A stretch of 64,000 nucleotides of DNA, from assembly GCF_040802235.1 (NCBI RefSeq), contig NC_133163.1, forward strand, positions 39,452,501 to 39,516,500, given 5' to 3'. The notes under the pieces were generated by a model. That model worked only from the letters and a program-made list of their open reading frames with translations, searched no databases and was not told the origin of the DNA. The translations under genes were made by a program, and so were the position numbers. Below are positions 22,950 to 34,431 of this stretch, piece by piece. The first letter of the stretch is position 1; every line of letters starts with the position of its first letter. This DNA is from Manis javanica. Taxonomy: Eukaryota > Chordata > Mammalia > Pholidota > Manidae.

Positions 22950-25235
22950 TGAATGATATATTGCAGATCAATAAAACTGAGCAAGGTGTTCCCTATTTCT
23001 CAGTGCAGTAGGCATGTGTGTGTGTGCATATGTTTTTCTGTATTTGGGGAGTAGGGAGAGAAGTACGGATGAGCAGAAGAAAAGAAAATGTCACCGTTTC
23101 CCTTATTTCTGTGCTCAACATGCTCAGTGTGTATCAAGGGCCAGACCTTGGAACCTGAGCTACTGATCCTTTGAAAACAATTAATGGTGTAGTTTTCCCC
23201 GAATCCATCTTGTCCAGAGTCCAGGATATTTCCTTCAAGAGGATTCCTGTTCTGAAAAGTTATTAGCTATAATGAACCATAAAAGTTAACCATAGAAAAA
23301 CTAGGGTTGTTCTGGGTTTTTTGTTTTGTTTTGCTTTTTAAAATGTTAGCTACATAGGAGATGTGCCAAAGAGAAACCCAAAGTATGCATTTGGTTAAAA
23401 ATTAGGAAATGTAAGTTTGTATTTATTTTTCTTCATTTAATAAGTATATTCTTACCATGTTCTTTAACAGATGGATGGCCTTGAATATCTTAGTATAAAC
23501 ATATTACTTATTCCTTGGCAAATTTATCTTATTACTGCTTAATGGGAATGAAGATCGATTAAATCCTGCCCCTGCATGAATAATCATCAAAGGTCTTAAT
23601 CCTAAATTGTTCAAGTATCCTATCCCAATGATCCCAGGTAGATTTTCCAAAATGTCTCCTATGAACACATACTAGTTCTAAGAATACATACAATCTGACC
23701 TAATAAGAATCCCTTATCTCTAATCTCATTGTACAGTCATACTCTGATAACTTAACACATACCCATCTTTCCAAAACTGAGTACAGATTTTCATAACAGG
23801 TAGCAAACCATCATTGTTGTAATACTGAGTTCCCAGTGTGAGGGAAGCTATAGTAATACAAAAAGTGTATTTTTTCATGAAGGGATAAATTAGGGTAAAA
23901 TTTCCCTTTAACTATTTCATTTTAAATGGTTCATATTGACAAGGTAATTAAACATATAGGCAAGATTGGGTCCATATATAAATTACCTAAGGGGAAAACT
24001 ATTTGTCAAACTTTTTATTCCTTAGAAGCACTCTCAAATATATAGCCATTGAAGTGTTAAATATAATGTATTTCTCTCTATCATAGCAGATTCCACCCCA
24101 CTCCCAAACATGGAGCCTACAGGAAATTTTTTTCTAAGTTATTATATGGTCTATAAGTAAAACTTCCCTTTAATTTTTTTTCAGTAATGTGAAATTTTTC
24201 ATTATTCACACTGGCAGACCTCTTTCCAGTCTTTCTTAGTTAGGTTTCTCCATGAAAACTGTTAGATGTGTCTGTAAACCAAGGTGATTTTTACACAGAA
24301 GAGGAAATAGTTAAGTGCAATCTTTGACATATTATCCCAAATGTGATCATATTATATTATATGCCTGATGGTCATATTACCTTCTATGCACACTCCCTCC
24401 CCAGAGTTCTGATAAACAGAAGTCATAGATGTTCCCCACTCGTTTTTGCTGATGTAAAGAAGATGGCAACATTCAGTGGAGATATGAGCTCCCCAGGGCC
24501 AATCTGATGAAACCCAAATCTTGGCAATGCTGATACACTGGTACATAAACATAAAACTAGGCTTGTGATTTGGCCCAAGTTCCTGTACCAGGAACAAAAT
24601 GGTGCTAAAGGACCACTTTCAGCTCTTAGAAACACCAGGAGCCCTGAAAAGCTCCAAAAGATTGAATTAGTTTACTTAATTTAAACCAAACCCCAGCGTC
24701 CATGTGCCAGTGCCAGGCTTGTTACTGGGGAGTCAAGATGGACAGGTTGTTCTTTGATATCTAAGAGCTAAGTTAAGTGGATTGATAGGGGCATACAAAC
24801 TATCCATGCTCAAGTGCTACACAAGAGATACACAGGACATTTCCAGAGGAGTTGTACAAGGCTCCATACGCAAGGTGATACTACATTTTAAAGAATGAGT
24901 AGGAATACTCTTAGAGGGCAGAGAGAAACGATATTTTAGGTGGATAATGCAACTTCCATAAATAAGGATTTTAAATTATAGGCAAAGGGTAACAATGAAA
25001 AGCATTATTTTCAAAAAAAACTTTCACTCTTTATTATTGCAAAAAAAATTATTTTCTATTGAAAATAGAACAGAGGACACAAAAATTATACACAATCCCA
25101 CCACCTAGAGATAATAATGGCTAGCATTAAATGTCAAGTACTCTTCTAAATGAATGATCTTACATTTGTTTCTTCCTTTATTCATTAAAATGATGCAGTG
25201 AAGTGTGGGGAGGGTAGGGGGGGTAAGGGTGGGTG

Positions 25236-25265
25236 TGTAGAGAGAGAGAGAGACAGAGATTTATT
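25236..25265 (+). repeat. GA-rich microsatellite
   Basis: An AG repeat (tagagagagagagagacagagat) borders the LTR-like repeat that follows; it may be part of that element's expanded end. Confidence 0.6.
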
Positions 25266-25755
25266 ACAAGGCAATAGCTTACTCAGTCACAGAAACTGGC
25301 AACTCTCAAGGCTGGCAGGGTGACTTGGCAAGCTGGACAGCCAGGGTAGCTGGCAGTTTAGCTCCAGTCCAAGTCCAAAGGCCCAAGAACCAGAAGAGTG
25401 GATGGTGTAATTGCAGTCTAAAAGCCAGCAGGTTTGAGACCCTGGAAAAATCAGTTTCATTTTGAATCTAGAAGCATGAAGCAATAAAAAAGCTTAAATG
25501 TCCCAGCTAAACGCTGTCAGCTAAGAATTCCTTCCTACTCATGGGAAGATCAGCCTTTTTGTTCTTTTCAGTCTTTCAGTTGATTGGATGAAGCCCACCA
25601 TTAGGGAGAGCAATCTGCTTTACTCAGTCTATCAATTTAAATGTTAATATCACCCCAAAACACCCTCACAGAAATATTCACAATAACATTTGACCAAAAA
25701 TCTGAGCAACCCATGGCTCAGTCAAGTTGACATCTAAAATTAAACATCACACACT
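25255..25755 (-). mobile_element. LTR-like eutherian repeat, antisense
   Basis: On the minus strand it begins tgtgatgtttaattttagat and runs through phrases for 'gtcaacttgactgagccatg', 'gagggtgttttgggg' and 'ctgagtaaagcagattgc'. It ends in an AATAAA-containing segment next to the GA repeat. This pattern is a familiar old eutherian repeat, but I cannot name the family with certainty. Confidence 0.5.
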
Positions 25756-25930
25756 GCTGCTTATTAGTTGAGTGACCTGGGCAGGTTATTTGGTCGCCCT
25801 GTGATCTGTTCCCTCTTCTGTAAACTGGGAATTACTATCATATCTACCTCATAGATGTTTTGTGAGGATTATACAAAATCATGTTGTAAAGCACTTAGCC
25901 AAGCACACAACTGTTACTTATTATTATTAA
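25755..25930 (+). repeat. MIR SINE
   Basis: The order is 'gttgagtgacctgggcaggt', then 'ctcttctgtaaactggga', then 'tctacctcatagatgttttg', then 'gaggattatacaaaatcatg' and 'aagcacttagccaagcac'. It is a clear MIR core and tail. Confidence 0.7.
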
Positions 25931-26189
25931 GCTTTTAACGTACTACATAACCTTTTAACTTACTAATATATCCATTGTTTGGATATGTTATCTATTCAAC
26001 TGATTATCCATTATTAAATTTCAACTGTTTCTAGCATTTTTTTATAACATAGGAAATATTTTCAAGAATATCTTTGTCAGTGTGTCCTTGGGTATTATCC
26101 ATGATTAATACATTAAAATTAATTTTGATTAGTGAAGTCATTTGGTTAAGCAGATAACAAAAGCTTTCAACACATATATACCCAAACCT

Positions 26190-26582
26190 TTTGCCATTTG
26201 ACTTTGCAGCACCTTGTCCTTGAGGTGATTATTCTTTCTGCTCCACTGATATTGAGCTTGGCTCTGTGACTTGCTTTGGCCAGAGGAATGGGAGAAGGTA
26301 CAACATTCGACCAAAGGCTCAACGTGCCTGCCTGGGTGGTTTGATTTGCTGCCTTGAAGATTCACTTTCTTATACTCTTACCATGAGAGTAACATGCCCT
26401 GGGTACCTGTTAGTTGCCTAATGAAGTACATGTGGCTCAGACCTGAATCCAACTCAGCCCAGAGCAGAGCTCCCTAGCTGACCCTCAGATCTGATGGTGA
26501 AAAAAAATGTTATGCCAGTCACTGAGCTATTGTGGCTATTTGTTACACAGCATTATTGTAGCAATAACTGGTTAGTACACAG
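26190..26582 (+). mobile_element. LTR-like old repeat
   Basis: It contains 'gagcttggctctgtgacttg' and 'ctttggccagaggaatggga', and ends 'gcaataactggttagtacac'. This layout is common in MaLR-type and related LTR fragments. The family is not certain. Confidence 0.4.
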
Positions 26583-27794
26583 GGAAATGAGATAATCAGA
26601 TTTATTGGGCATATGCCAGTGACCTAACTTGCCTAGTGTAATCCCAGAGTACCAAGCCTGTTGCCATCCTTCATCCAGACCCCTCCCTGCCAAATCACTG
26701 AGTCCACATATAAGCTTACTTCACTTTTAGGGTTACTGCCAAAATCAGAGGCTCCCAAAAGCTATTGGAGAAAATGTTCATGACCAAGAATTATGTTAAT
26801 TTATTACTCCTACCTCATGAAAACTTAAAAAGTGTTCTTTGAGTCTAAAGCCTTAATCAGCTTTTCCCAAGATGTGTTCCATTGAGCATTAGTCCTTTGA
26901 AATACAAAATCCACAAAAATGGGTTAAATTTTGACTACTTAAGTAATCACTTAAGTTTCGGAAATACTTTTTACAGAAATAAATTTTTGAAGATGTATTT
27001 TGCATCACTCTTGAATATTCATATGCACACAAACATATGAAATTCTCTGAGAAAGCATGCAGTAAGGAAATGTGATATGATTCTGTATGTCCTAATCTTA
27101 ATTTGAAACCTGCCCGTTTATTCTAGCAATATCTCAATATCTCTTATTATTTTGAGAAGCTAGAATTCTACAGAAACTGTTTTATGAAAACTTAGCTCAG
27201 AAAGAGGACTCTCTAATGAGGAAATTTCAGACATTATATAGGTCAACCGGAACAGATATTTCAGGCCTCTGTAGCATCTATCATGCCATATCACATTGTG
27301 TGAGTATGTTAATTAGCATACAGGCCATCCTGCTGTCCCAGAGGCCCAAAATTACAGTGACTTCACTTAGATGAAAGTTTATTTCTCTCCATAACAGTCC
27401 AGAGGTGAATAGTCAAAGTTGACAAGGCAGTTCTGCCTCATCAGGTCATCCAGGACCCCAGGTTGGAGTTGGTCTCTGTGACCCTCAACATTAATTTCCA
27501 ATCCCTGTCATTTCCCAGCTCACAGGAAGAAAGAAGTCTGTAGTAGGACTTTTCTAAGAAACAATCAAGGTATTGCTTATATCACTGCTTACATATCATT
27601 GGCCCCAAACTAGTCATATATCCAATACCTCATTTCATGGGAAATATCCTCTCTAGCTGAATAGCCATATTCTATTCCTAAAAGGAAGATAATCATATTC
27701 CTAAAAGGAAGAAGGGAACAATAGATACTAGTGGTCAATTAGTGTTACCTGCTACTGTATTTATCCTACTTTCTTGAAGCTTATGCACTCTCCC

Positions 27795-27965
27795 TCTTTT
27801 TTTTAAAATTAAAGTATCATTGATATACAATCTTATGAAAGTTTCACATGAACAACCTTGTGGTTTCAACATTCACCCATATTATCAAGTTCTCATCCAC
27901 CTATTGCAGTCACTATCAGCATTGCACTATCCCTTTTAGATAATAAAGTGGAAGTAGTCATATAA
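27795..27965 (-). mobile_element. Copy of a short retroposon module (antisense)
   Basis: The order 'tcattgatatacaatcttat', 'cacatgaacaaccttgtggt', 'attgcagtcactatcagcat' is the reverse complement of the module at about 62170-62370 and of the 5' part of the composite element at 48097. It is probably a LINE 3'-end-derived sequence (inference). Confidence 0.5.
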
Positions 27966-28329
27966 ATGAGACAGGAAATGCCACTTTTCCACTACAGAAC
28001 TACAGAGATCTGACTTCCAATCAGAATGATAAATGTCATCTTTAAATTACCATCATCTCTTATCTCCTTAAAAAGTTGAGGCAATGCACAATTCCTACTT
28101 TAAAATACAACTCAAAAATGCTCATTTTTTAATGTTCAGGCTCAGTAATCAGAGAAACATAAGGTTCTGAGGGCAAGGAAAGTATTTTACCATTGCTGTC
28201 AGAACAATGTCCCATATAATAGGTGCTCAGAAAATAAATGTGCATGAATTAATAAGATGCAAGCTTTAAAATGAGATACTATTACTTCCTATTAAATTAG
28301 TTAAGATTTAAAATAATGATGATGCTTAA

Positions 28330-29200
28330 TGCTGATAAAGGAGCAATAAATCAGACTGTCACATATTACAGATGTAAGTATAAATTAGTATAACCTTTTC
28401 AGAAGGCAAGTTGTCAAATTGCGACTACAAAAAGAAACATTTTTTAAATCACATGGGCAAAGATGTAAAAATTTGTTAATATGTTATCTTGGTGAGGGTA
28501 TCAGGAAGCATGTTCTTTCATATATTACGGATGGGAGTCTATTTGGAATAACCAATTGCAGAGACATTTGGGAAGTGCTCAGCACAATGAAAATGCACAT
28601 GCTCTGATTCAATACTTTCTCCTCTAGAGATTTGTCTTACAGATATATTTACACTTTTGTCATGTATTTTCTATCTAAGGGCACTCAATGCAGACCTGTT
28701 GGTAGTGTAAAAAGGCTGGAAAAAGCCTAGATTTTCATCACTGGAAGGGGACAATTAAATGCCATGCAGCTATTAGAAAATACATTGTTAAAATTGTGAA
28801 AATCAAAGTACACGAGAGTATTCCTACAATACCATAATTTGATGGGTTTCTTTAAAAGTAGCGGAGCAAGACAGAGAGAGAGAGAGAGAGAAAGAGAGTT
28901 GGGAAAGAAGAAACACGATTGAAGGTCAGAAATGGAAGGGTAACTTGTTCACTTTTATATCCTTTTAAATGATTTAATTCTTTTTATCATGCAAGTATGC
29001 CACTTTTTCAACAAAAGTAAAGAACTTTAGAAGTCATTTTCATACCGTTTGCTTTGTTATTCTCTTTCTAGCAATATATCCCAAATAAATCATTTGAGAT
29101 ACAAAAATTTATGCACACAATTCCTCAAAAACTTGGAAATAACCTAAATGTCCAACATTATGGGAATCATTTTGAAGATTACATTTATTAACATTTTCAA
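28330..29200 (+). mobile_element. Degenerate L1 (or HAL1) 3' fragments
   Basis: Phrases typical of L1 3' regions appear in order: 'gatgggagtctatttggaat', 'catttgggaagtgctcagca' and 'attaaatgccatgcagctat', and again at 29100-29200 'aacttggaaataacctaaat' and 'gtccaacattatgggaatca'. Open frames are all broken. An AG microsatellite sits between the pieces. Confidence 0.45.
28868..28892 (+). repeat. (AG)n microsatellite
   Basis: About ten AG units occur in 'gacagagagagagagagagag' followed by imperfect units. Confidence 0.8.
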
Positions 29201-30739
29201 TGCTATAATGAAAAACGAAAAAAAGAAGCACGGTAAAAAGACCGCAAGCACCTGTGACAGAGCGTTATCAGTTGCTGCAGCTGGGGAGTAGCACTATAGA
29301 TACATATTACTTTGTTTCTTTTTTACTTTTTTGTTTGATAGCAGTCAAGACTTATTCTGATTGTGACGGAAACCTAAAACAACAGGCTAGCTTAATTTAA
29401 GGGCTATTATTGGCTCACTGAATCAATTACTAGGACTGACTGGGTCCAGGGATTCGTTCCCCCACTCCTTTCTGTTTTTCTCTGCACATTGGGGTCAATG
29501 TTTCCCCTGTGCTTGATCTGCCTTCTCTGCAAGCCTTCTAATTCTGTTGCTGGCAGCTCCTAAATTCACGTTTTCTAGTTTTACAGCTAGAAAAGCTAAG
29601 AATGTTCTGCCATTCTTGGGAGTTGTGGGAGGCAGTTCCCACTAAAATTCAGAACCCAGTGAAAAGTTCTCGTAGTTCAACCAATACCCAGTCATAGTGG
29701 CCCAGGCGGTGGTAGTGAAAAACTGCGATTGGCCAACTTGGGTAAGGTGTCTACTCTTAAGCCAATCACTGTGAACAGAAAATCTGGCTTGTGAAAGAAG
29801 ACGGCACCAAGAGGAGGGGACAGGATCTGCTCTGCTTGTGTTTGGAGTGAGTCACGGAAGCCTGTATTTCCCAAGCGGTACCAGAATTTAAAAAAAGAAA
29901 GAAAGAAAAAAAAACAGCAGCACTTCCTCCAGCCAGTTAGTGTGGTGAGGAGTGTGATATACCTAGAAAAGAAGGGTGTTGCTGGGCCATCCGAACAACA
30001 ACTGTCCATTGGACTGTGTTTTAATAGCCTGTTTTATTTGGATAATCAGGAAAAATGCTTTGAGGTGAAGAAATACCATTTCCGTCTTTTTCCCTCTTGC
30101 CCCGGGGTTAGTGGTGCCTCTGGAATACTTCCTCTACAGGCTTTCTGGCCACTTGAAAAAGCAATTATATTCATCTTCTGATTAGAACTTAAAATCAAAC
30201 TTGCTTTCTTTTAAATGGCCTGGTTGTTTGACTTTTTCCCATGTCACTTCCAGCAACCAAAACACAGCTTACATTTGAGTCGCATCCTATTTGAATTTGA
30301 GGTGAGGCTCACTTCCAAGGGCCCTGGTTTCTACATCTCTCTGCCTTTTCTGAATTGGCCAAGTCTGAGTTTATTGACCTTCACAGCACAATACAAAATA
30401 CACTTGTTTGCTTTGGCCTGTCCTGATGGGTGAGAAGTCCAGAATCCTGTTTGATTTGCCAGTTCTATTATATATTTTAGTCACTTTCTGTACACATCAC
30501 TGGACACCTTTTTAATGACTAATTATTTCAATGCTTGGAGAAAAAAGTATATAATATACTCTACTTTCTTATGACTTAATCCACTTCTTTCTATAGAATT
30601 ATGAGAGTAGGTACCAACCTGTAATTGCTATATACTTGTCACAAATTCATTTCTAAGATCAGCCTAAATTCACTGCTATTATACTAGATATAAGGTAAAA
30701 ATTACACAGAATTATGAAAAGTTGATGAAACATCCAGTC

Positions 30740-31465
30740 TTTTTTATTTTTAATTGTAAAATACACATAATGTAAAATTTACTTTTGTAGCCATTTTTAA
30801 ATGTATGGTTCAGTAGTGTTAAGTACATTCACATTGTTGTGCAATTTCCAGAATTCCTTTCATCTTGCAAAACTGAAACGCTATACCCATTAAACAACAA
30901 CTTTCCATTCCTCTTCCCCTTAGCTCCTAGCAACCAACTTTTGTTTTCTTACTGTATGAATTTGGCTATGCTAGGGACTTCATGTAAGTGGAATCATACA
31001 ATACTTCTCCTTTTGTGACTGGCTTATTTCACTTAGCATAATGTCCTCAAGGTTCACCTATTTTGTGGTATATGTAAGAATTTTCTTCCTTTTTAAGGCT
31101 GAATAATATTCCATTGTATGTATGTATATGTCATAGTTTGTTTATTGATTTGTACATCAGTGAACACTTGGGGTGCATCCATCTTTTTAGCTGTTGTAAA
31201 TAATGCTGCAATGAAAAATGGATGTACAAATATCTGATCGAGACTCTGCTTTTAACTCTCTTGGTTATATACCTTAAAGTGGAATGCTGGTTATATTCTA
31301 TTTTAATTTTTTGAGGGACCACTATACTGTTTTGCATAGTAGCTGCATTATTTTACATAACTCCCAACAGTGAACAAGGGTTTCAATTTTCCATGTCCTT
31401 GCCAACACTTGCTGTTCTTTGTTTTTTGATAGTGGTCATCCTAACAGGTGTGAGGTGGAAAACTT
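30740..31465 (-). mobile_element. L1 3' fragment, antisense
   Basis: The block reads as the reverse of an L1 3' region: 'ctgaataatattccattgta', 'gtgcatccatctttttagct', 'aaataatgctgcaatgaaaa', 'tggttatataccttaaagtg' and 'ccttgccaacacttgctgtt', finishing at 'cctaacaggtgtgaggtgg'. It is 5' truncated and noncoding. Confidence 0.78.
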
Positions 31466-31556
31466 ATCTATTCTTAGTCTCTCGTTTTGTGCATGAGGAA
31501 CTGAGACTCAGTCATTTAAATAAATTATCCAAGGTAGTGCAAATTATTTGAGGAAG

Positions 31557-31785
31557 TAAAGTGTAATGGTTAAAATACTAGACTCTGGAGCTAGAGTCCA
31601 GAGTCTCTATTTTTAAATTCTCGTTCTGCCACTGGCTGGCTGGATAACCTTGGATAAGCTATTTAACTTCTCTGTGTCATTTTCCTTATCCATAAAATGA
31701 GTATAATTTAAGGGTACCTACCACATAGAGTTCTTGCTCTAAGGACTAAATAAGATGATGCATGTAAAGTGCAGCTTGGCAATGG
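31557..31785 (+). repeat. MIR SINE, near full length
   Basis: It runs from 'gtaatggttaaaatactaga' through 'ctctggagctagag', 'ttctgccactggctggctgg', 'tatttaacttctctgtgtca', 'cttatccataaaatgagtat' and 'cctaccacatagagttctt' to 'atgatgcatgtaaagtgcag'. It is one of the best-preserved MIRs in the window. A 9-bp inverted pair (gactctgga / tccagagtc) lies inside it. Confidence 0.78.
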
Positions 31786-32261
31786 CCAGATTTTTGACAA
31801 CCCTTCCAGTGGAAGAAGGGATCTAATTCCCTTCCCTTTGAGTTGCACTAGCCATAGGTACTCACTTGTCAATAATAAAATGCCACTGAAGGGATATTGT
31901 TTGACTCAAACGTCTGGGTCAGAAGAAGCCTTTCAGTATCTGCCTTGGTCTCCAGGAAGACAGCTGTCAGGTAAGAAGTATGACTAGCCAAATGGAAAGA
32001 CCCTGCACAGAGACCCTGAAACTACGTGGAGAGGGAGAGGGGTTCTGTTGAGCTCAGCTTTCTTGCCATCCAGACCAGGTACCAGGCAGCTTAGTAAGTC
32101 CATTTGGACCCTCCAGACCACACCAGCTGTCAGCTGAATGGGAATGAGTAAGCCTAGTCAATACTGCATGGAGCAAAAGAATTGCTGGCTGAGTTTTGCC
32201 CAAATATTATTTTTACATAATTAGTTTTGGTATTAAATTGCACAGTGATCACTGGAACAAA

Positions 32262-32402
32262 TGCCTGGCATGTATAAGTGCCACTAGAATGTAAGCAATC
32301 TAAGGTCAAGGATTTTGCCTTTTTTTCTTTATTGCCCCAGGGCTTAGAGAATGCTTGGCATTTAATAGATGCTCAATAAATACTTGTTCAATGAATGGAT
32401 GA
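32262..32402 (+). repeat. L2 LINE 3' tail
   Basis: The classic tail is present: 'ctagaatgtaagcaatctaa', 'ggtcaaggattttgcct', 'attgccccagggcttagaga', 'tgcttggcatttaatagatg', 'ctcaataaatacttgttcaa' and 'tgaatggatgaa'. Confidence 0.68.
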
Positions 32403-32639
32403 AATTTAAACTGTTGTTTTGATTAGTGGTAGATACTCAGAACCAGTCTGCTGCCTAGAGCACTTTGTATCACTCCATGCTGATCTGAAAGCTACTTATG
32501 ATTTTATTTATTTTTCCTAAGATTCTTAGGTTCTTATGATAAAATTCAATATAGTCTCAAAAAAGCAGTGGTAAAGTATATTCTAACTTGCAAAGAGAGA
32601 CTGCATGGTGTTTCTTATGCTAATACTACAGTATTGGGT

Positions 32640-32815
32640 ACTTAAAACTTACAGCTCATTAAATCCTAACAGGCCTGCATAGCTTATATCCTTTTCTCCC
32701 TCACAAGAGGACACTAGAGCTCAAAGAGTTCAGGGACCTTGCCCAATTAAAGATGAGAAGTGGAAGCTTTAGAATGTGAACCCAGATTTGCCTCCTCCTT
32801 GAAGAGCACTTTTCA
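32640..32815 (-). repeat. MIR-like SINE, antisense
   Basis: It reads 'gaggacactagagctcaaag', 'agttcagggaccttgcccaa', 'agaagtggaagctttagaat' and 'gtgaacccagatttgcctcc', the reverse MIR order. Confidence 0.5.
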
Positions 32816-33277
32816 GTCTAGAAAACTACTCCTAAGGATCATGAGCACATAACTGAGTGAGGAGGGCCTGTTGTTTTAAAAGTCAGGAATAGCCCATACA
32901 AGTTCCAACAATGCTGCTGGCCAGCACTGAGACCTTCAACTGACCCAACTACCCCACTTGCCTCAAAGTGATCCCCATGTTGCCTACCTCACAGTGTGAT
33001 ATAGGCAATTCTTACAACCAAACACTCCGGCAAACATGATTCTGCAGAAAGACCTTCCCATGGCCTCAGAGATAGATAAAGATGAGCAGAGCTTCGGAGG
33101 TTCTGAATAGATCCAACACAAACATTTTTTAGAAAACGGTGGGAATTAATGATCCTAAAGTTGAAATAATCTTTGGCAAAATAAACTGAGTTCAAAAGAA
33201 ATAAGCATTAAGATGATTAAGACATTTCCAAATACTCATCTAAAATGACAATTTTACCCAACATATAATTGCCAGTG

Positions 33278-34431
33278 TACTCCAAATGTGACTACCTTAA
33301 GTTGAATGTCAGATTTGGGGAAACTGGAGTGTGTACTAAAATATTGCTGCTATTTACACTCCAATAGCCTGGGGTGAAAATAACTTATCTAGTTTTAAAA
33401 TAATTGAACCAAGAAAAGAAGAACTACTACCTCCAGGATGTCGCAGGCTTGGGATACCAACTGTTGTTTTTTTTTTTTTACCCTGCCAACCTCACTTGTT
33501 CGCTTCTTAAACACATCCTCTACACTGAGATGATGTTAAGAGGGACATCCAACCTCACCAGCACTCTGTACCAAGGACACCCAGACCCTCTGAGTATGGT
33601 CACCAAATCAGGCCACCAGGTCAGACTCTCCTTGCCTTTGGGGTAACTTCCATTTGGGGGAGGTCGGTGTACTCTCCTACTGACTGGTCTTGGTCAAGAT
33701 TATCTCAGTCCTTCAGAGATGTTCTAATAATGTGGAATCACACAAGATAAAATGTTGGTTCTTGAGAATTTCTGCAAATTTACTCATTTCATTCCCACTT
33801 TCTCTCTCCAGGGTCCAACTCTGCAAACCAGGGACTCCTTGGTTTGAGAAAGCTTTGTCAATCTACAAAAGATTCTGCTGTACACTTTCCCTGGGGCCCT
33901 GGGGCTGAAGGGGACCTACTTGACATACATTTGCATAACTATGTATTTGAGAATAAAAAGAACAAGTAGAATCTGCACCAAGGTAGAATTCTTGCTGTTT
34001 TTAAACAGAGACAATATTTAAGTGCAATTTACTTGGCTGAAGTTCTGTTTAACCAGGCAACCTCACCACTGACCCATTCAGGTGCACATGTGGGTACACA
34101 CACTCTCCCCTGCACGATGTGCATGCACACACATGCACTGAGCTAGGGTTGGCACACTCAACTCAGATCCATAAATGTTTTTGTGGTCTATGGTTGTATA
34201 TACTCTAGCAGTTTTCCATTGGAGAACTTGCGAGAGTCAAAAGAAAATTTGAACATGTTAAAAATTTTGTGAATTTCAGTACTACAGGCAACACCTCATT
34301 TTATTGTACTTCACTTTCTAGTGCTTCACTGATACTGCATTTTTTACACATTGATAGTTTGTGGCAACCCTGGATCAATCAAGTCTATAGATGTCATTTT
34401 TTCAAAAGCATTTGGTCATTTCATGTCTCTG
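33278..34431 (+). repeat. Left arm of a 1.1-kb inverted duplication
   Basis: The arm is the reverse complement of 39839-40916 along almost its whole length. For example 'cctccaggatgtcgcaggct' here pairs with 'agcctgcgacatcctggagg' at 40745-40764. An insertion/deletion of tens of bases lies near 34085-34165. The arm holds about 1 kb of sequence I cannot name plus the first 147 bp of a Tigger1 element. The outer edge is near 33278 and the inner edge near 34431. Confidence 0.9.
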
